DNA from: Avimicrobium caecorum
Lineage (GTDB): Bacteria > Bacillota > Clostridia > Oscillospirales > Ruminococcaceae
Length of the DNA stretch: 64,000 nucleotides
Assembly: GCA_904394705.1 (NCBI GenBank)
Contig: CAJFNJ010000028.1
Span: 86,720 to 150,719 of the forward strand
Reading direction: 5' to 3'
Positions 51,382-59,186 of this stretch are shown piece after piece (position 1 is the first letter of the stretch; every line of letters begins with the position of its first letter). The notes below the pieces were generated by a model. That model searched no databases, had not been told where the DNA came from, and worked only from the letters and a program-made list of their open reading frames with translations. Position numbers and translations under genes: made by a program.

Positions 51382-52521
51382 TTACTCCTCCACACCTTCG
51401 GTGCTGTCACGGCGGTACCGCTTGCTCAGAGTAGCCAGCAGACCGCTCTTGGTCAGACCGCCCAGCAGTTCATTTTCATGGTTGACTACCGGGATAATGC
51501 CACTGGCATCATAATCCACTGTATCGATGATCTCCTGCAGGGAGGTGTCCGCGTAGACCGAGATATAATCCTGTGTGACATATTCCTCCAGCGATGCAGA
51601 ATAGTCCTTTACCTCCTGCAGGTTCTTCAGCCAGACAATGCCCTCCAGACGGTGTTCCCGTCCGCTGGTCACCAGCAGTGAATCCACTGTATTGTGACGC
51701 ATGATCTGCAGTGCCTGCAGAACTGTGCGGTTTTTGGAAATATGGATCACAGCCTTTTTCATGATGTCCTCTGCATGGATATAAGCCGGATTGCCCCACA
51801 GCCGGTTCTTGCCCACAAACTCCTCCACATACGCATTGGCCGGACGCTTGAGGATCTCTTCCGGACGGTCAAACTGGGCGATCTGTCCATTCTGGATAAT
51901 ACAGATGCGGTCTGCCATCTTGATGGCTTCGTCCATATCATGGGTGACAAATACGATGGTCTTATGAAAACGCTTCTGCAGCTTGACAACTTCATTCTGC
52001 AGTTCTCCCCGGGTCACCGGGTCCAGGGCGGAAAAAGGCTCGTCCATGAGGATAATATCCGGATTGGCAGAAAAGGCACGGGCGACTCCCACACGCTGTT
52101 TCTGTCCGCCGGAGAGCTGTGCCGGAAAACTGTTGCGGAAGGTATCCGGGTCCAGGTTTACCATCTCCAGCACTTCATCCACCCGGGCCGGAATCTTTTC
52201 AGACGGCATACCCACTGTTTCCAGCAGCAGACTGATATTTTCCTCCACAGTCAGGTGCGGGAAAAGGCCACCGTCCTGGATCACATAACCGATCCGGCGG
52301 CGCAGGGCAATATCCGGGATATCCCAGATGGAAACCCCGTCAATGAGGATCTCACCGCCGGCCAGGGATGTGAGCTTGTTGATGGTTTTGAGCAGAGTTG
52401 TCTTGCCGCAGCCAGAGGAGCCGATCAGCACGACAAACTCGCCGGACTGGATGGTCATATTGATGTCGGTGAGGACTTTGTGGTCCTTGTAGCTCTGGGA
52501 AACATTCCGAAATTCAATCAT
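51382..52521 (-). CDS. opuCA: OpuCA-type ATP-binding protein with tandem CBS domains
   Basis: The 379-residue ATPase has Walker A GSSGCGKTTL, signature LSGGQKQRVGVARAF and Walker B IILMDEPFSALDP. Two CBS domains follow from about residue 255 (AVIHISKNRTVLQALQIMRH; ISVYADTSLQEIIDTVDYDA). CBS domains of this family sense ionic strength, and in several Firmicutes bind c-di-AMP. The symbol is by similarity. It heads the two-gene osmolyte import operon, behind an extended -10 promoter at 52604. Confidence 0.9.
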   Translation of the reverse strand: MIEFRNVSQSYKDHKVLTDINMTIQSGEFVVLIGSSGCGKTTLLKTINKLTSLAGGEILIDGVSIWDIPDIALRRRIGYVIQDGGLFPHLTVEENISLLLETVGMPSEKIPARVDEVLEMVNLDPDTFRNSFPAQLSGGQKQRVGVARAFSANPDIILMDEPFSALDPVTRGELQNEVVKLQKRFHKTIVFVTHDMDEAIKMADRICIIQNGQIAQFDRPEEILKRPANAYVEEFVGKNRLWGNPAYIHAEDIMKKAVIHISKNRTVLQALQIMRHNTVDSLLVTSGREHRLEGIVWLKNLQEVKDYSASLEEYVTQDYISVYADTSLQEIIDTVDYDASGIIPVVNHENELLGGLTKSGLLATLSKRYRRDSTEGVEE

Positions 52522-52603
52522 CTGTCCGTTCCTCCTTGAAAGATGTTTTCCAGATGCAGTCCCGTTTTTCTGTGAACTGCATCCGGAGGTTCCCTTCCCC
52601 TAT

Positions 52604-52612
52604 ATTATACCA
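52604..52612 (-). promoter_or_regulatory. Extended -10 promoter of the osmolyte transporter operon
   Basis: Minus-strand TGG-TATAAT (52612-52604) is an extended -10. The -35 region (CGTACA about 17 nt upstream) is poor. About 80 nt of leader precede the ATPase start. Confidence 0.55.
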
Positions 52613-52709
52613 GGATTTTCCGATTCTGTACGCAAAAATCACAAAATATATCTGTATTTTTAACAGTATTTTGTATAATTTTTAGGAAAACGATCTGATT
52701 TGCCCAACT

Positions 52710-53600
52710 TTAGAGGTCCTGCAAATTCAGTGGGAACAGGATTTTCATCAGGGCCCGTTCCGAATTCCTGACACTGTCCGCACCAAAATAGCGCCGGCGT
52801 CCCTGACCATCGCAGAGCATGAACCTCCGCTGATCCGCCTGAATGGAGTATCCCAGCCGCTTCATCGCTTCGTACAGGGACAGCTCCCATTCGATCCGGT
52901 TTTCCAGAATCCGGCGGGCAATGGCATCATACAGCCACTGGAATTCCACGCACTCCCGGTCCTCTGCCAAAAACGCCATCCACAGACGCACCTTCTGTTC
53001 CAGGCTCAGCGCTGCCAGACACGCTTCGGCTTCGGGGCATTCGAAAACGCTCTCATAGCAGTACAGTCCCGGCTCCGGCAGTTCCCTGCCACTCTTCCCG
53101 CCCAGATTGTCCCCGCATTCCCATTCCACTGCCGCCAGTCCCCGTTTCCAGTCCATGGCCTGCAGCAGCTGCTGCACTGCCTCCGCTTCATGGGAACTGC
53201 CGCAGGTCAGGCACAGGCAGAGCGACTGGATCGTTTCAGCCTGCCGTCCGGACAGAGTCGATTCCCTTATCCAGCACTGTGCTTCTTCCCGGGCAAACCG
53301 GTACCAGACAGTTTCCTGAGAACAGGGCTCTGTTCCATACAGATCCGCCTTCCAGCGCGGCGAGAGATCTGCCAGGGCACTGCCGAACATCTGGCAGAGG
53401 TCCTCCCCTGTGCAGGCGCAGTCCCGGAAAAGCAGGCAGACTGTGTTTCCATTCTCTGTATCCCGGCTGACGATGGGAGCTGCCTTCAGCCAGTGCTGCA
53501 GCTCATACAGCACGGTCAGCAGCATGCGCACCGTGGGGTTCACCGCCGGACTATCCAGTTGGATGCAGTTTGCAGGCTGATAGACATGCAGCTCTTTCAT
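52710..53600 (-). CDS. Unknown protein downstream of kdpC
   Basis: The 296-residue protein is soluble, with no signal peptide or membrane helix. Cys residues are frequent (CLLFRDCACTGEDLCQM; IQSLCLCLTCGSS; GLYCYESVFECPEAEACL). The C-terminal third looks helical and ends with a basic RRFMLCDGQGRRRYFG motif. I recognise no family. It starts only 23 nt after kdpC, so it is probably translated from the kdp transcript. A regulatory or accessory role in potassium uptake is possible but unsupported. Confidence 0.6.
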   Translation of the reverse strand: MKELHVYQPANCIQLDSPAVNPTVRMLLTVLYELQHWLKAAPIVSRDTENGNTVCLLFRDCACTGEDLCQMFGSALADLSPRWKADLYGTEPCSQETVWYRFAREEAQCWIRESTLSGRQAETIQSLCLCLTCGSSHEAEAVQQLLQAMDWKRGLAAVEWECGDNLGGKSGRELPEPGLYCYESVFECPEAEACLAALSLEQKVRLWMAFLAEDRECVEFQWLYDAIARRILENRIEWELSLYEAMKRLGYSIQADQRRFMLCDGQGRRRYFGADSVRNSERALMKILFPLNLQDL

Positions 53601-53623
53601 CGCACTTCTCTCCTTTCAGCGGT

Positions 53624-54277
53624 TCAGCAAACGCCCATTTCCTGCGCCAGCTCCAGATTGACCCGAAGCACATTGACCGTCTCCTCGCCAAAGATCCCCA
53701 GGAGTTTGCCTTCGGTGTTGTTTCCGATGATCTCCCGCACCTTTTCCTCACTCAGGCCGGAAGCCGCTGCAATCCGGGGCACCTGTACCTCAGCGGCAGC
53801 CGGGGAGATATGCGGGTCCAGTCCGGAACCGGAAGCGGTCAGCAGATCGGTGGGAATATCCTCTGCCTTCACAGTCGGATTCTTCTCCAGGAAATCGGCG
53901 AGATCCTGCTCCACCCGCTCGGTCAGAGCCGGATTGGTGGGCGCATAGTTCTCGGAGCCGGAAGCAAGACCGGCAAATTCACTGCCGTCCAGATAGAACC
54001 GGCTGCCATTCTCATCTTCTGTATAGACATTGTAGTGATAAGCCGAGGGACGGCTCCAGAGATAGCAGTCGCTGACAAACTCCTGACCCACATGTTCAGA
54101 GCCGAGGGTCTGACCGTTGACTGTGAGCAGGCTGCCATTTGCCTGCCAGGGGAACAGCACTCCCGACAGCCCTGTAAGCAGGCAGGGATAAGCAAAACCA
54201 CAGATCAGCATCAGTACCAGGGCAACTGATACCGACTGCCGGGCCGATCTGAGAAAATCTCTTACTGTATCACGCAT
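53624..54277 (-). CDS. kdpC: Potassium-transporting ATPase KdpC subunit
   Basis: The 217-residue protein has one N-terminal helix (VALVLMLICGFAYPCLLTGL) and the extracytoplasmic KdpC domain with RPSAYHYNVYTEDENGSRFY and later SGLDPHISPAAAEVQVPRIA. The last part is conserved in KdpC. It stabilises the KdpA-KdpB complex. It follows kdpB by 18 nt. Confidence 0.95.
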   Translation of the reverse strand: MRDTVRDFLRSARQSVSVALVLMLICGFAYPCLLTGLSGVLFPWQANGSLLTVNGQTLGSEHVGQEFVSDCYLWSRPSAYHYNVYTEDENGSRFYLDGSEFAGLASGSENYAPTNPALTERVEQDLADFLEKNPTVKAEDIPTDLLTASGSGLDPHISPAAAEVQVPRIAAASGLSEEKVREIIGNNTEGKLLGIFGEETVNVLRVNLELAQEMGVC

Positions 54278-54295
54278 GAAAAATCCGCACCTTTC

Positions 54296-56350
54296 TTACA
54301 GCCCCAGACCCAGGGCAAGAAGCACCGGGTGAAGCAGGGTATCGATGAGTTTGATTCCCACAAAGGGAGTGATCACGCCGCCCAGACCATAGATGAGCAT
54401 ATTCCGGGCCAGCAGCCGTCCCGAGGACATGGGGCGGTATTTGACGCCCTTCATTGCCAGCGGGATCAGGCAGGGAATGATAATGGCATTGAACACCAGA
54501 GCCGAAAGCACTGCGCTGTCCGGAGAGGACAGCCCCATGATATTCAGCACTCCCAGCTGGGGGATTGCCGCCATGAAGATCGCCGGGATAATGGCAAAGT
54601 ACTTGGCAATATCATTGGAAATGGAGAAGGTGGTCAGGCTGCCTCGTGTAATGAGCAGCTGCTTGCCGATCTCCACCACTTCCAGGATCTTGGTGGGGTC
54701 GGAATCCAGATCCACCATATTGGCAGCTTCCTTGGCTGCGGTGGTGCCGCTGTTCATTGCCAGGCCCACATTGGCCTGAGCCAGTGCCGGAGCGTCGTTG
54801 GTACCGTCACCGGTCATGGCAACGATCTTGCCCTCAGCCTGTTCCTTCTTGATGACAGCGATCTTATCCTCAGGCTTGCATTCCGCCACAAAGCCATCCA
54901 CACCGGCTTCCCGGGCAATGGTCGCAGCGGTAAGCGGATTATCACCGGTGCACATGATTGTCTTGATGCCGATGGCACGCAGCCGTTCAAAGCGCTCCTG
55001 CATTCCCGGCTTGACAGTATCCTTCAGGTAGATGACACCCAGAATCTGATCGTTTTCACAGACAACCAGCGGTGTACCGCCCATACCGGCAACCTGATTG
55101 ACCAGCTCATGCAGGTCGGAGGGGATCTTACCTCCCTGGGCTGTGACATACTGTTCAATGGCCTCCGAGGCGCCTTTGCGCACCCGGGTTCCATCGGGCA
55201 GATCCAGACCGCTCATACGGGTCTGCGCTGTAAACTCATGGAACTGGACCTGATCCGGAGCGGTGGTCTGGTCGCCGAGCCGGCGTGCCAGTTCCAGAGT
55301 GGATTTGCCCTCGGGGGTTTCATCACGCAGGCTGGTCAGTGCGGCACAGCGGATCAGTTCAGAACGGCTGGCCCCGGATACCGGCATGAAATCCGCCGCC
55401 AGACGGTTGCCGAAGGTGATGGTTCCGGTCTTATCCAGAATCATGGTGTCCACATCACCGCAGGCCTCCACTGCCTTGCCGGACATGGCAATGACATTGA
55501 AGCGTGTAACACGGTCCATACCCGCAATACCGATAGCGGACAGCAGACCGCCGATGGTGGTAGGGATCAGGCAGACTGTCAGCGCAATCAGGGTGGAGAT
55601 GCGCAGCTGCACGCCCGCATAGGCGGCAATGGGATACAGTGTGACGATCACAATCAGGAAGATGATGGTGAGCGAGAGCAGCAGGGTATTCAGAGCAATC
55701 TCATTGGGGGACTTTTTCCTGGAGGCGCCTTCCACCAGGGCGATCATGCGGTCAAGGAAGCTGTTGCCGGGGTCGGAGGTGATGCGGATCTTGAGCCAGT
55801 CGGATACAACGGTGGTGCCGCCGGTGACCGAGCAGAAATCTCCGCCCGACTCCCGGACAACCGGAGCGGATTCACCTGTGATGGCGGACTCATCCACCGA
55901 AGCGATGCCCTCAATGACCTCGCCGTCGCCGGGGATAATCTCACCGGCAGAAACCAGGACAATATCGTCCTTCTTCAGCTCACTGGAGAGAATCACAGTT
56001 TCACTGCCGTCCTCTGCCAGGCGGCGGGCTTTGGTATCCTTCTGAGTCTTTTTCAGACTGGCTGCCTGCGCCTTGCCCCGTCCTTCGGCAATCGACTCGG
56101 CAAAATTGGCAAACAGCACGGTGACAAACAGAACCGCCGAAACGATTGCGTTATATGTACGCAGGCTGGCTCCGGTATCTCCAAACAGTCCCGGGAACAC
56201 CGAGAGGATCAGTGTGATGAAGAAGCCGACCTCGACTACAAACATGACCGGGTTTTTCATCATATACAGCGGATTGAGTTTTATAAAGGAACCGATGACT
56301 GCCTGCCGGAGCATCCCGGGAGTCATCTGTTTCTGATTTTTTCTGCTCAT
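54296..56350 (-). CDS. kdpB: Potassium-transporting P-type ATPase KdpB
   Basis: The 684-residue subunit hydrolyses ATP to drive potassium into the cell. The phosphorylation motif is LDKTGTITFGNR. The A-domain loop SAITGESAPV carries the TGES motif whose Ser is the known inhibitory phosphorylation site in Escherichia coli. The P-domain ends with TGDGTNDAPALAQANVGLAM. About seven helices are present, as usual for KdpB. It lies 15 nt after kdpA. Confidence 0.97.
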   Translation of the reverse strand: MSRKNQKQMTPGMLRQAVIGSFIKLNPLYMMKNPVMFVVEVGFFITLILSVFPGLFGDTGASLRTYNAIVSAVLFVTVLFANFAESIAEGRGKAQAASLKKTQKDTKARRLAEDGSETVILSSELKKDDIVLVSAGEIIPGDGEVIEGIASVDESAITGESAPVVRESGGDFCSVTGGTTVVSDWLKIRITSDPGNSFLDRMIALVEGASRKKSPNEIALNTLLLSLTIIFLIVIVTLYPIAAYAGVQLRISTLIALTVCLIPTTIGGLLSAIGIAGMDRVTRFNVIAMSGKAVEACGDVDTMILDKTGTITFGNRLAADFMPVSGASRSELIRCAALTSLRDETPEGKSTLELARRLGDQTTAPDQVQFHEFTAQTRMSGLDLPDGTRVRKGASEAIEQYVTAQGGKIPSDLHELVNQVAGMGGTPLVVCENDQILGVIYLKDTVKPGMQERFERLRAIGIKTIMCTGDNPLTAATIAREAGVDGFVAECKPEDKIAVIKKEQAEGKIVAMTGDGTNDAPALAQANVGLAMNSGTTAAKEAANMVDLDSDPTKILEVVEIGKQLLITRGSLTTFSISNDIAKYFAIIPAIFMAAIPQLGVLNIMGLSSPDSAVLSALVFNAIIIPCLIPLAMKGVKYRPMSSGRLLARNMLIYGLGGVITPFVGIKLIDTLLHPVLLALGLGL

Positions 56351-56365
56351 GATAACTACTCCTCC

Positions 56366-58117
56366 TCAGGCCCACAGAGTAAGCTGTTCTGCGATGGGCC
56401 CCAGCGCCAGCACCGGGAAAAAGGTCAGCGCCGCAAAGATATAAACCACAAATACCAGGATCACAGCAAATCCGATTCCATCGGTATGCAGTGTGCCGGT
56501 TGTTTCATTGACAAACCGCTTCTTCATCAGGGAGCCCGCTACTGCCAGCTGAAGCACCATGGGCAGGTACCGCCCCAGGAACATGACAGCGCCTGTTGTG
56601 ATATTCCAGAAGAAGCTGTTATCAGCCAGGCCCTCAAAGCCGGAACCATTGTTGGCTGCCGAAGAAGCATACTCATACAGCACCTGGGTCAGGCCATGGT
56701 ATCCGGGATTGGTGATCCCTGCCAGGCCAGCCGGGACAACTACTGCCAGTGCGGTAAAGGACAGGATCAGCAGCGGATGAATGATGATGCACAGGGCTAC
56801 CAGCTTCATCTCACGCCCCTCGACCTTCTTGCCGAGGTATTCCGGGGTCCGTCCGATCATCAGACCACAGATGAACACAGCCAGAATGGCATACATGATC
56901 ATGTTCATCAGACCGACACCCTTGCCGCCGAATACCACATTGAGCATCATGTGCAGCAGCGGAACCATGCCGCCCAGCGGGGTGAGGGTATCATGCATAT
57001 TGTTGACGGTACCTGTGGTAAAGGAAGCTGTCACAGCTGTGAACAGCGAAGACTGCGCGGTACCGAACCGTACCTCCTTGCCCTCCATACTGCCCATGGA
57101 CTGGCTCAGTCCCAGATCGGACAGCAGAGGGTTGCCCTGGCTTTCCGCCCAGAAGCAGACCGCCAGTCCGATGAGGAACAGAATCCCCATGGCGGCAAAG
57201 ATGCTGCGGCCCTCTTTTCCGAAGAACCGGGCAGTCAGGCTGTGGCGCACCGGCTGGGGAACTGTGCTGCCGGTGCCGGGCTCTGTGCGGCGGTCATGCA
57301 CCATTCTGCCGAAGGTGACAACGCAGGCACCGGGCAGAAGCATCATCGACCAGAGCTCGATGAGATTGGTGAGAATGGTGGGATTTTCGATGGGGGTAGA
57401 AGAGTTGGCTCCCAGGAAGCCGCCACCATTGGTGCCGAGGTGCTTGATGCTCTCCAGCGCCGCTACCGGACCGGTGGTAATGATCTGGCGTGCGCCCTCC
57501 ACTGTGTCCACCACGATATTTCCGGAGAAATTCTGGGGAACGCCCTGCCATACCAGCAGCAGCCCTGTGAGGATGGAGAAGGGCAGCAGCACCCGGGTGA
57601 TAATACGCACCAGATCGCTGTAAAAGTTGCCCACCTGATCGGAGGTCCTGCCAGCCAGGCCCCGGATAAAGGCGATGCAGGCCGCATAGCCGCTGGCTGC
57701 CGATACAAACATCATAAAGATGATGACCAGCATCTGCGAGAGATAGGAAAGCCCCGTTTCACCGGCATAATGCTGCAGGTTTGTATTGGTCATAAAGCTG
57801 ATGATTGTGTTGAATGAGAGCGATGGGTCCATGCTTCCGATCCCATTGGGATTGAGAAACAGCAGGCTCTGGAGGCGCAGGATCAGGTATCCCAGCAGGA
57901 TCATCACAAGGTTGGTGCCCACCAGAGTACCGGCATAGCGTTTCCAGTCCATGGAGCGCTCGGGGTTTACACCGCAGAGCTTATAGATCGCGTGATCCAC
58001 CCGGTCCATAACCGGATCGGCAAAGGTATGCTTGCCTGCCGCGATCCGGTAGACATAGTTTCCCACCGGAATCAGCGGCAAAAGATAAAGAATCAGTGTC
58101 AGAACAATCTGAAGCAC
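56366..58117 (-). CDS. kdpA: Potassium-transporting ATPase KdpA, channel-like subunit
   Basis: The 583-residue membrane subunit gives the selectivity filter. Filter loops are seen around TNTNLQHYAGETGLSYLSQM, HLGTNGGGFLGANSSTPIEN, TGTVNNMHDTLTPLGGM and ASSAANNGSGFEGLADNSFF. About ten helices are present. The N-terminus LQIVLTLILYLLPLIPVGNY is typical. It lies 21 nt after kdpF. Confidence 0.97.
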   Translation of the reverse strand: MLQIVLTLILYLLPLIPVGNYVYRIAAGKHTFADPVMDRVDHAIYKLCGVNPERSMDWKRYAGTLVGTNLVMILLGYLILRLQSLLFLNPNGIGSMDPSLSFNTIISFMTNTNLQHYAGETGLSYLSQMLVIIFMMFVSAASGYAACIAFIRGLAGRTSDQVGNFYSDLVRIITRVLLPFSILTGLLLVWQGVPQNFSGNIVVDTVEGARQIITTGPVAALESIKHLGTNGGGFLGANSSTPIENPTILTNLIELWSMMLLPGACVVTFGRMVHDRRTEPGTGSTVPQPVRHSLTARFFGKEGRSIFAAMGILFLIGLAVCFWAESQGNPLLSDLGLSQSMGSMEGKEVRFGTAQSSLFTAVTASFTTGTVNNMHDTLTPLGGMVPLLHMMLNVVFGGKGVGLMNMIMYAILAVFICGLMIGRTPEYLGKKVEGREMKLVALCIIIHPLLILSFTALAVVVPAGLAGITNPGYHGLTQVLYEYASSAANNGSGFEGLADNSFFWNITTGAVMFLGRYLPMVLQLAVAGSLMKKRFVNETTGTLHTDGIGFAVILVFVVYIFAALTFFPVLALGPIAEQLTLWA

Positions 58118-58138
58118 AAAGGCTTCCCCCTTCCGGAT

Positions 58139-58216
58139 TCAGAAATTCTCCGGGTGTACCAGTGCATAAAACAGGTATCCACCCAGGAGCAGTACAATTA
58201 TTCCAAGTACGATCAT
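58139..58216 (-). CDS. kdpF: Potassium-transporting ATPase KdpF small subunit
   Basis: This 25-residue ORF is one hydrophobic helix (MIVLGIIVLLLGGYLFYAL) with the ending HPENF, the KdpF pattern of helix plus PE-x-F. GGAGG lies 10-14 nt upstream. Its position directly before kdpA is the canonical order. KdpF stabilises the complex. Confidence 0.9.
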   Translation of the reverse strand: MIVLGIIVLLLGGYLFYALVHPENF

Positions 58217-58229
58217 TCCATGTTCCTCC

Positions 58230-58328
58230 CTATTCGGTCCGGCTGACCTGCCGGTGACACCAGTTCAGCAGAACCAGTACCAGTCCGGCACAGCCAGCCA
58301 GCAATCCAGCCATTAACAGATCCATCAT
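58230..58328 (-). CDS. Small membrane protein heading the kdp operon
   Basis: The 32-residue ORF starts MMDLLMAGLLAGCAGLVLVL and ends with a CHRQVSRTE tail. It would be a single helix with a Cys-Arg cytoplasmic end. AGGAGG is placed well before the ATG pair at 58328/58325. It is the first ORF after the kdp promoter and 13 nt before kdpF. Similar single-helix ORFs occur before kdpF in other genomes, but I know of no name. Confidence 0.65.
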   Translation of the reverse strand: MMDLLMAGLLAGCAGLVLVLLNWCHRQVSRTE

Positions 58329-58358
58329 AGCGATCTCCTCCTTTATTTCCATGCAACC

Positions 58359-58422
58359 ATTGTAGCAGGTTTGCCGTGAAGCCGGTCTTAGCGTTTCAGG
58401 CAGGATGTTAAAACCGTATAAA
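58359..58422 (-). promoter_or_regulatory. kdpFABC promoter with KdpE-box-like sequence
   Basis: On the minus strand TTTATAC (58422-58416), two nt, then TTTTAACATCCTGCC matches the known Escherichia coli KdpE site (TTTATAC-N2-TTTTTACACCCCGCC) at most positions. TACAAT (58364-58359) is the -10; no good -35 exists, as expected for an activated promoter. The box centre is near -57. Confidence 0.6.
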
Positions 58423-58435
58423 GGAAAATCCATAG

Positions 58436-58466
58436 AAAAAAGCCGCCCTGCAAATACAGGACGGCT
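58436..58466 (-). terminator. Terminator between kdpE and the kdpFABC operon
   Basis: AGCCGTCCTG and CAGGGCGGCT (minus strand) pair around six nt, followed by TTTTTTC. It separates kdpDE from the structural genes. Confidence 0.85.
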
Positions 58467-58487
58467 GAATGAAACAGGATTCTGACC

Positions 58488-59186
58488 CTACTGACGGATC
58501 ATGCGATACCCCACTCCGATATGGGTCTGGATATAGCGGGGAGCAGAGGGGTCCTTTTCAATTTTCTTGCGCAGCGTAGCCATAAAGACCCGCAGCGAAG
58601 GAGTATCGGAAGCCAGGGCACTGCCCCAGACTTCCTTGAGAATATAGTTGTGGGTGAGCACTTTGCCGGTATTCCGGGCCAGCACACAGAGCAGTTTATA
58701 CTCGATGGGGGTCAGGTGGATCTCCTCCCCATCCAGATACACACAGCCGGCTGCATAGTCAATGGTCAGGCTGCCGTTGTGATAGACTGCCGTATTCTGC
58801 TGGGCTGTGCCATAATCCGCACGGCTCCGTCTGAGGGCAGCACGCAGACGGGCCAGCAGCTCATCAATGCTGAACGGCTTGGTCAGATAATCATCGGCAC
58901 CGGCATCCAGTGCCTCCACTTTATCCTGATCCTCACTCCGGGCGCTGACGACGATGATCGGCATCTCGCTCCATCCACGGATCTTGCGGATAATATCCAC
59001 GCCGTCCATATCCGGGAGCCCCAGATCCAGTATAATGACATCCGGATTGTAGGAGACGGCATCCAGCAAAGCGCCGGACCCGGTTCGGGCTGTATGGTAC
59101 TGATATTCCTGTGTATCCAGGGTAGTGCGCATCAGATTGGTGATGGCAGGATCATCTTCCACCACCAGAATTTTCGGTTTATACAT
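58488..59186 (-). CDS. kdpE: KdpE response regulator
   Basis: The 232-residue OmpR/PhoB-type regulator has the receiver domain with acidic pair ED at residues 10-11, phospho-acceptor Asp 54 in VIILDLGLPDMDG and Lys in DDYLTKPFS. The winged helix includes IEYKLLCVLARNTGKVLTHN and ends TLRKKIEKDPSAPRYIQTHI-GVGYRM. It overlaps kdpD by 8 nt. It activates kdpFABC at low potassium or under salt stress. Confidence 0.95.
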   Translation of the reverse strand: MYKPKILVVEDDPAITNLMRTTLDTQEYQYHTARTGSGALLDAVSYNPDVIILDLGLPDMDGVDIIRKIRGWSEMPIIVVSARSEDQDKVEALDAGADDYLTKPFSIDELLARLRAALRRSRADYGTAQQNTAVYHNGSLTIDYAAGCVYLDGEEIHLTPIEYKLLCVLARNTGKVLTHNYILKEVWGSALASDTPSLRVFMATLRKKIEKDPSAPRYIQTHIGVGYRMIRQ

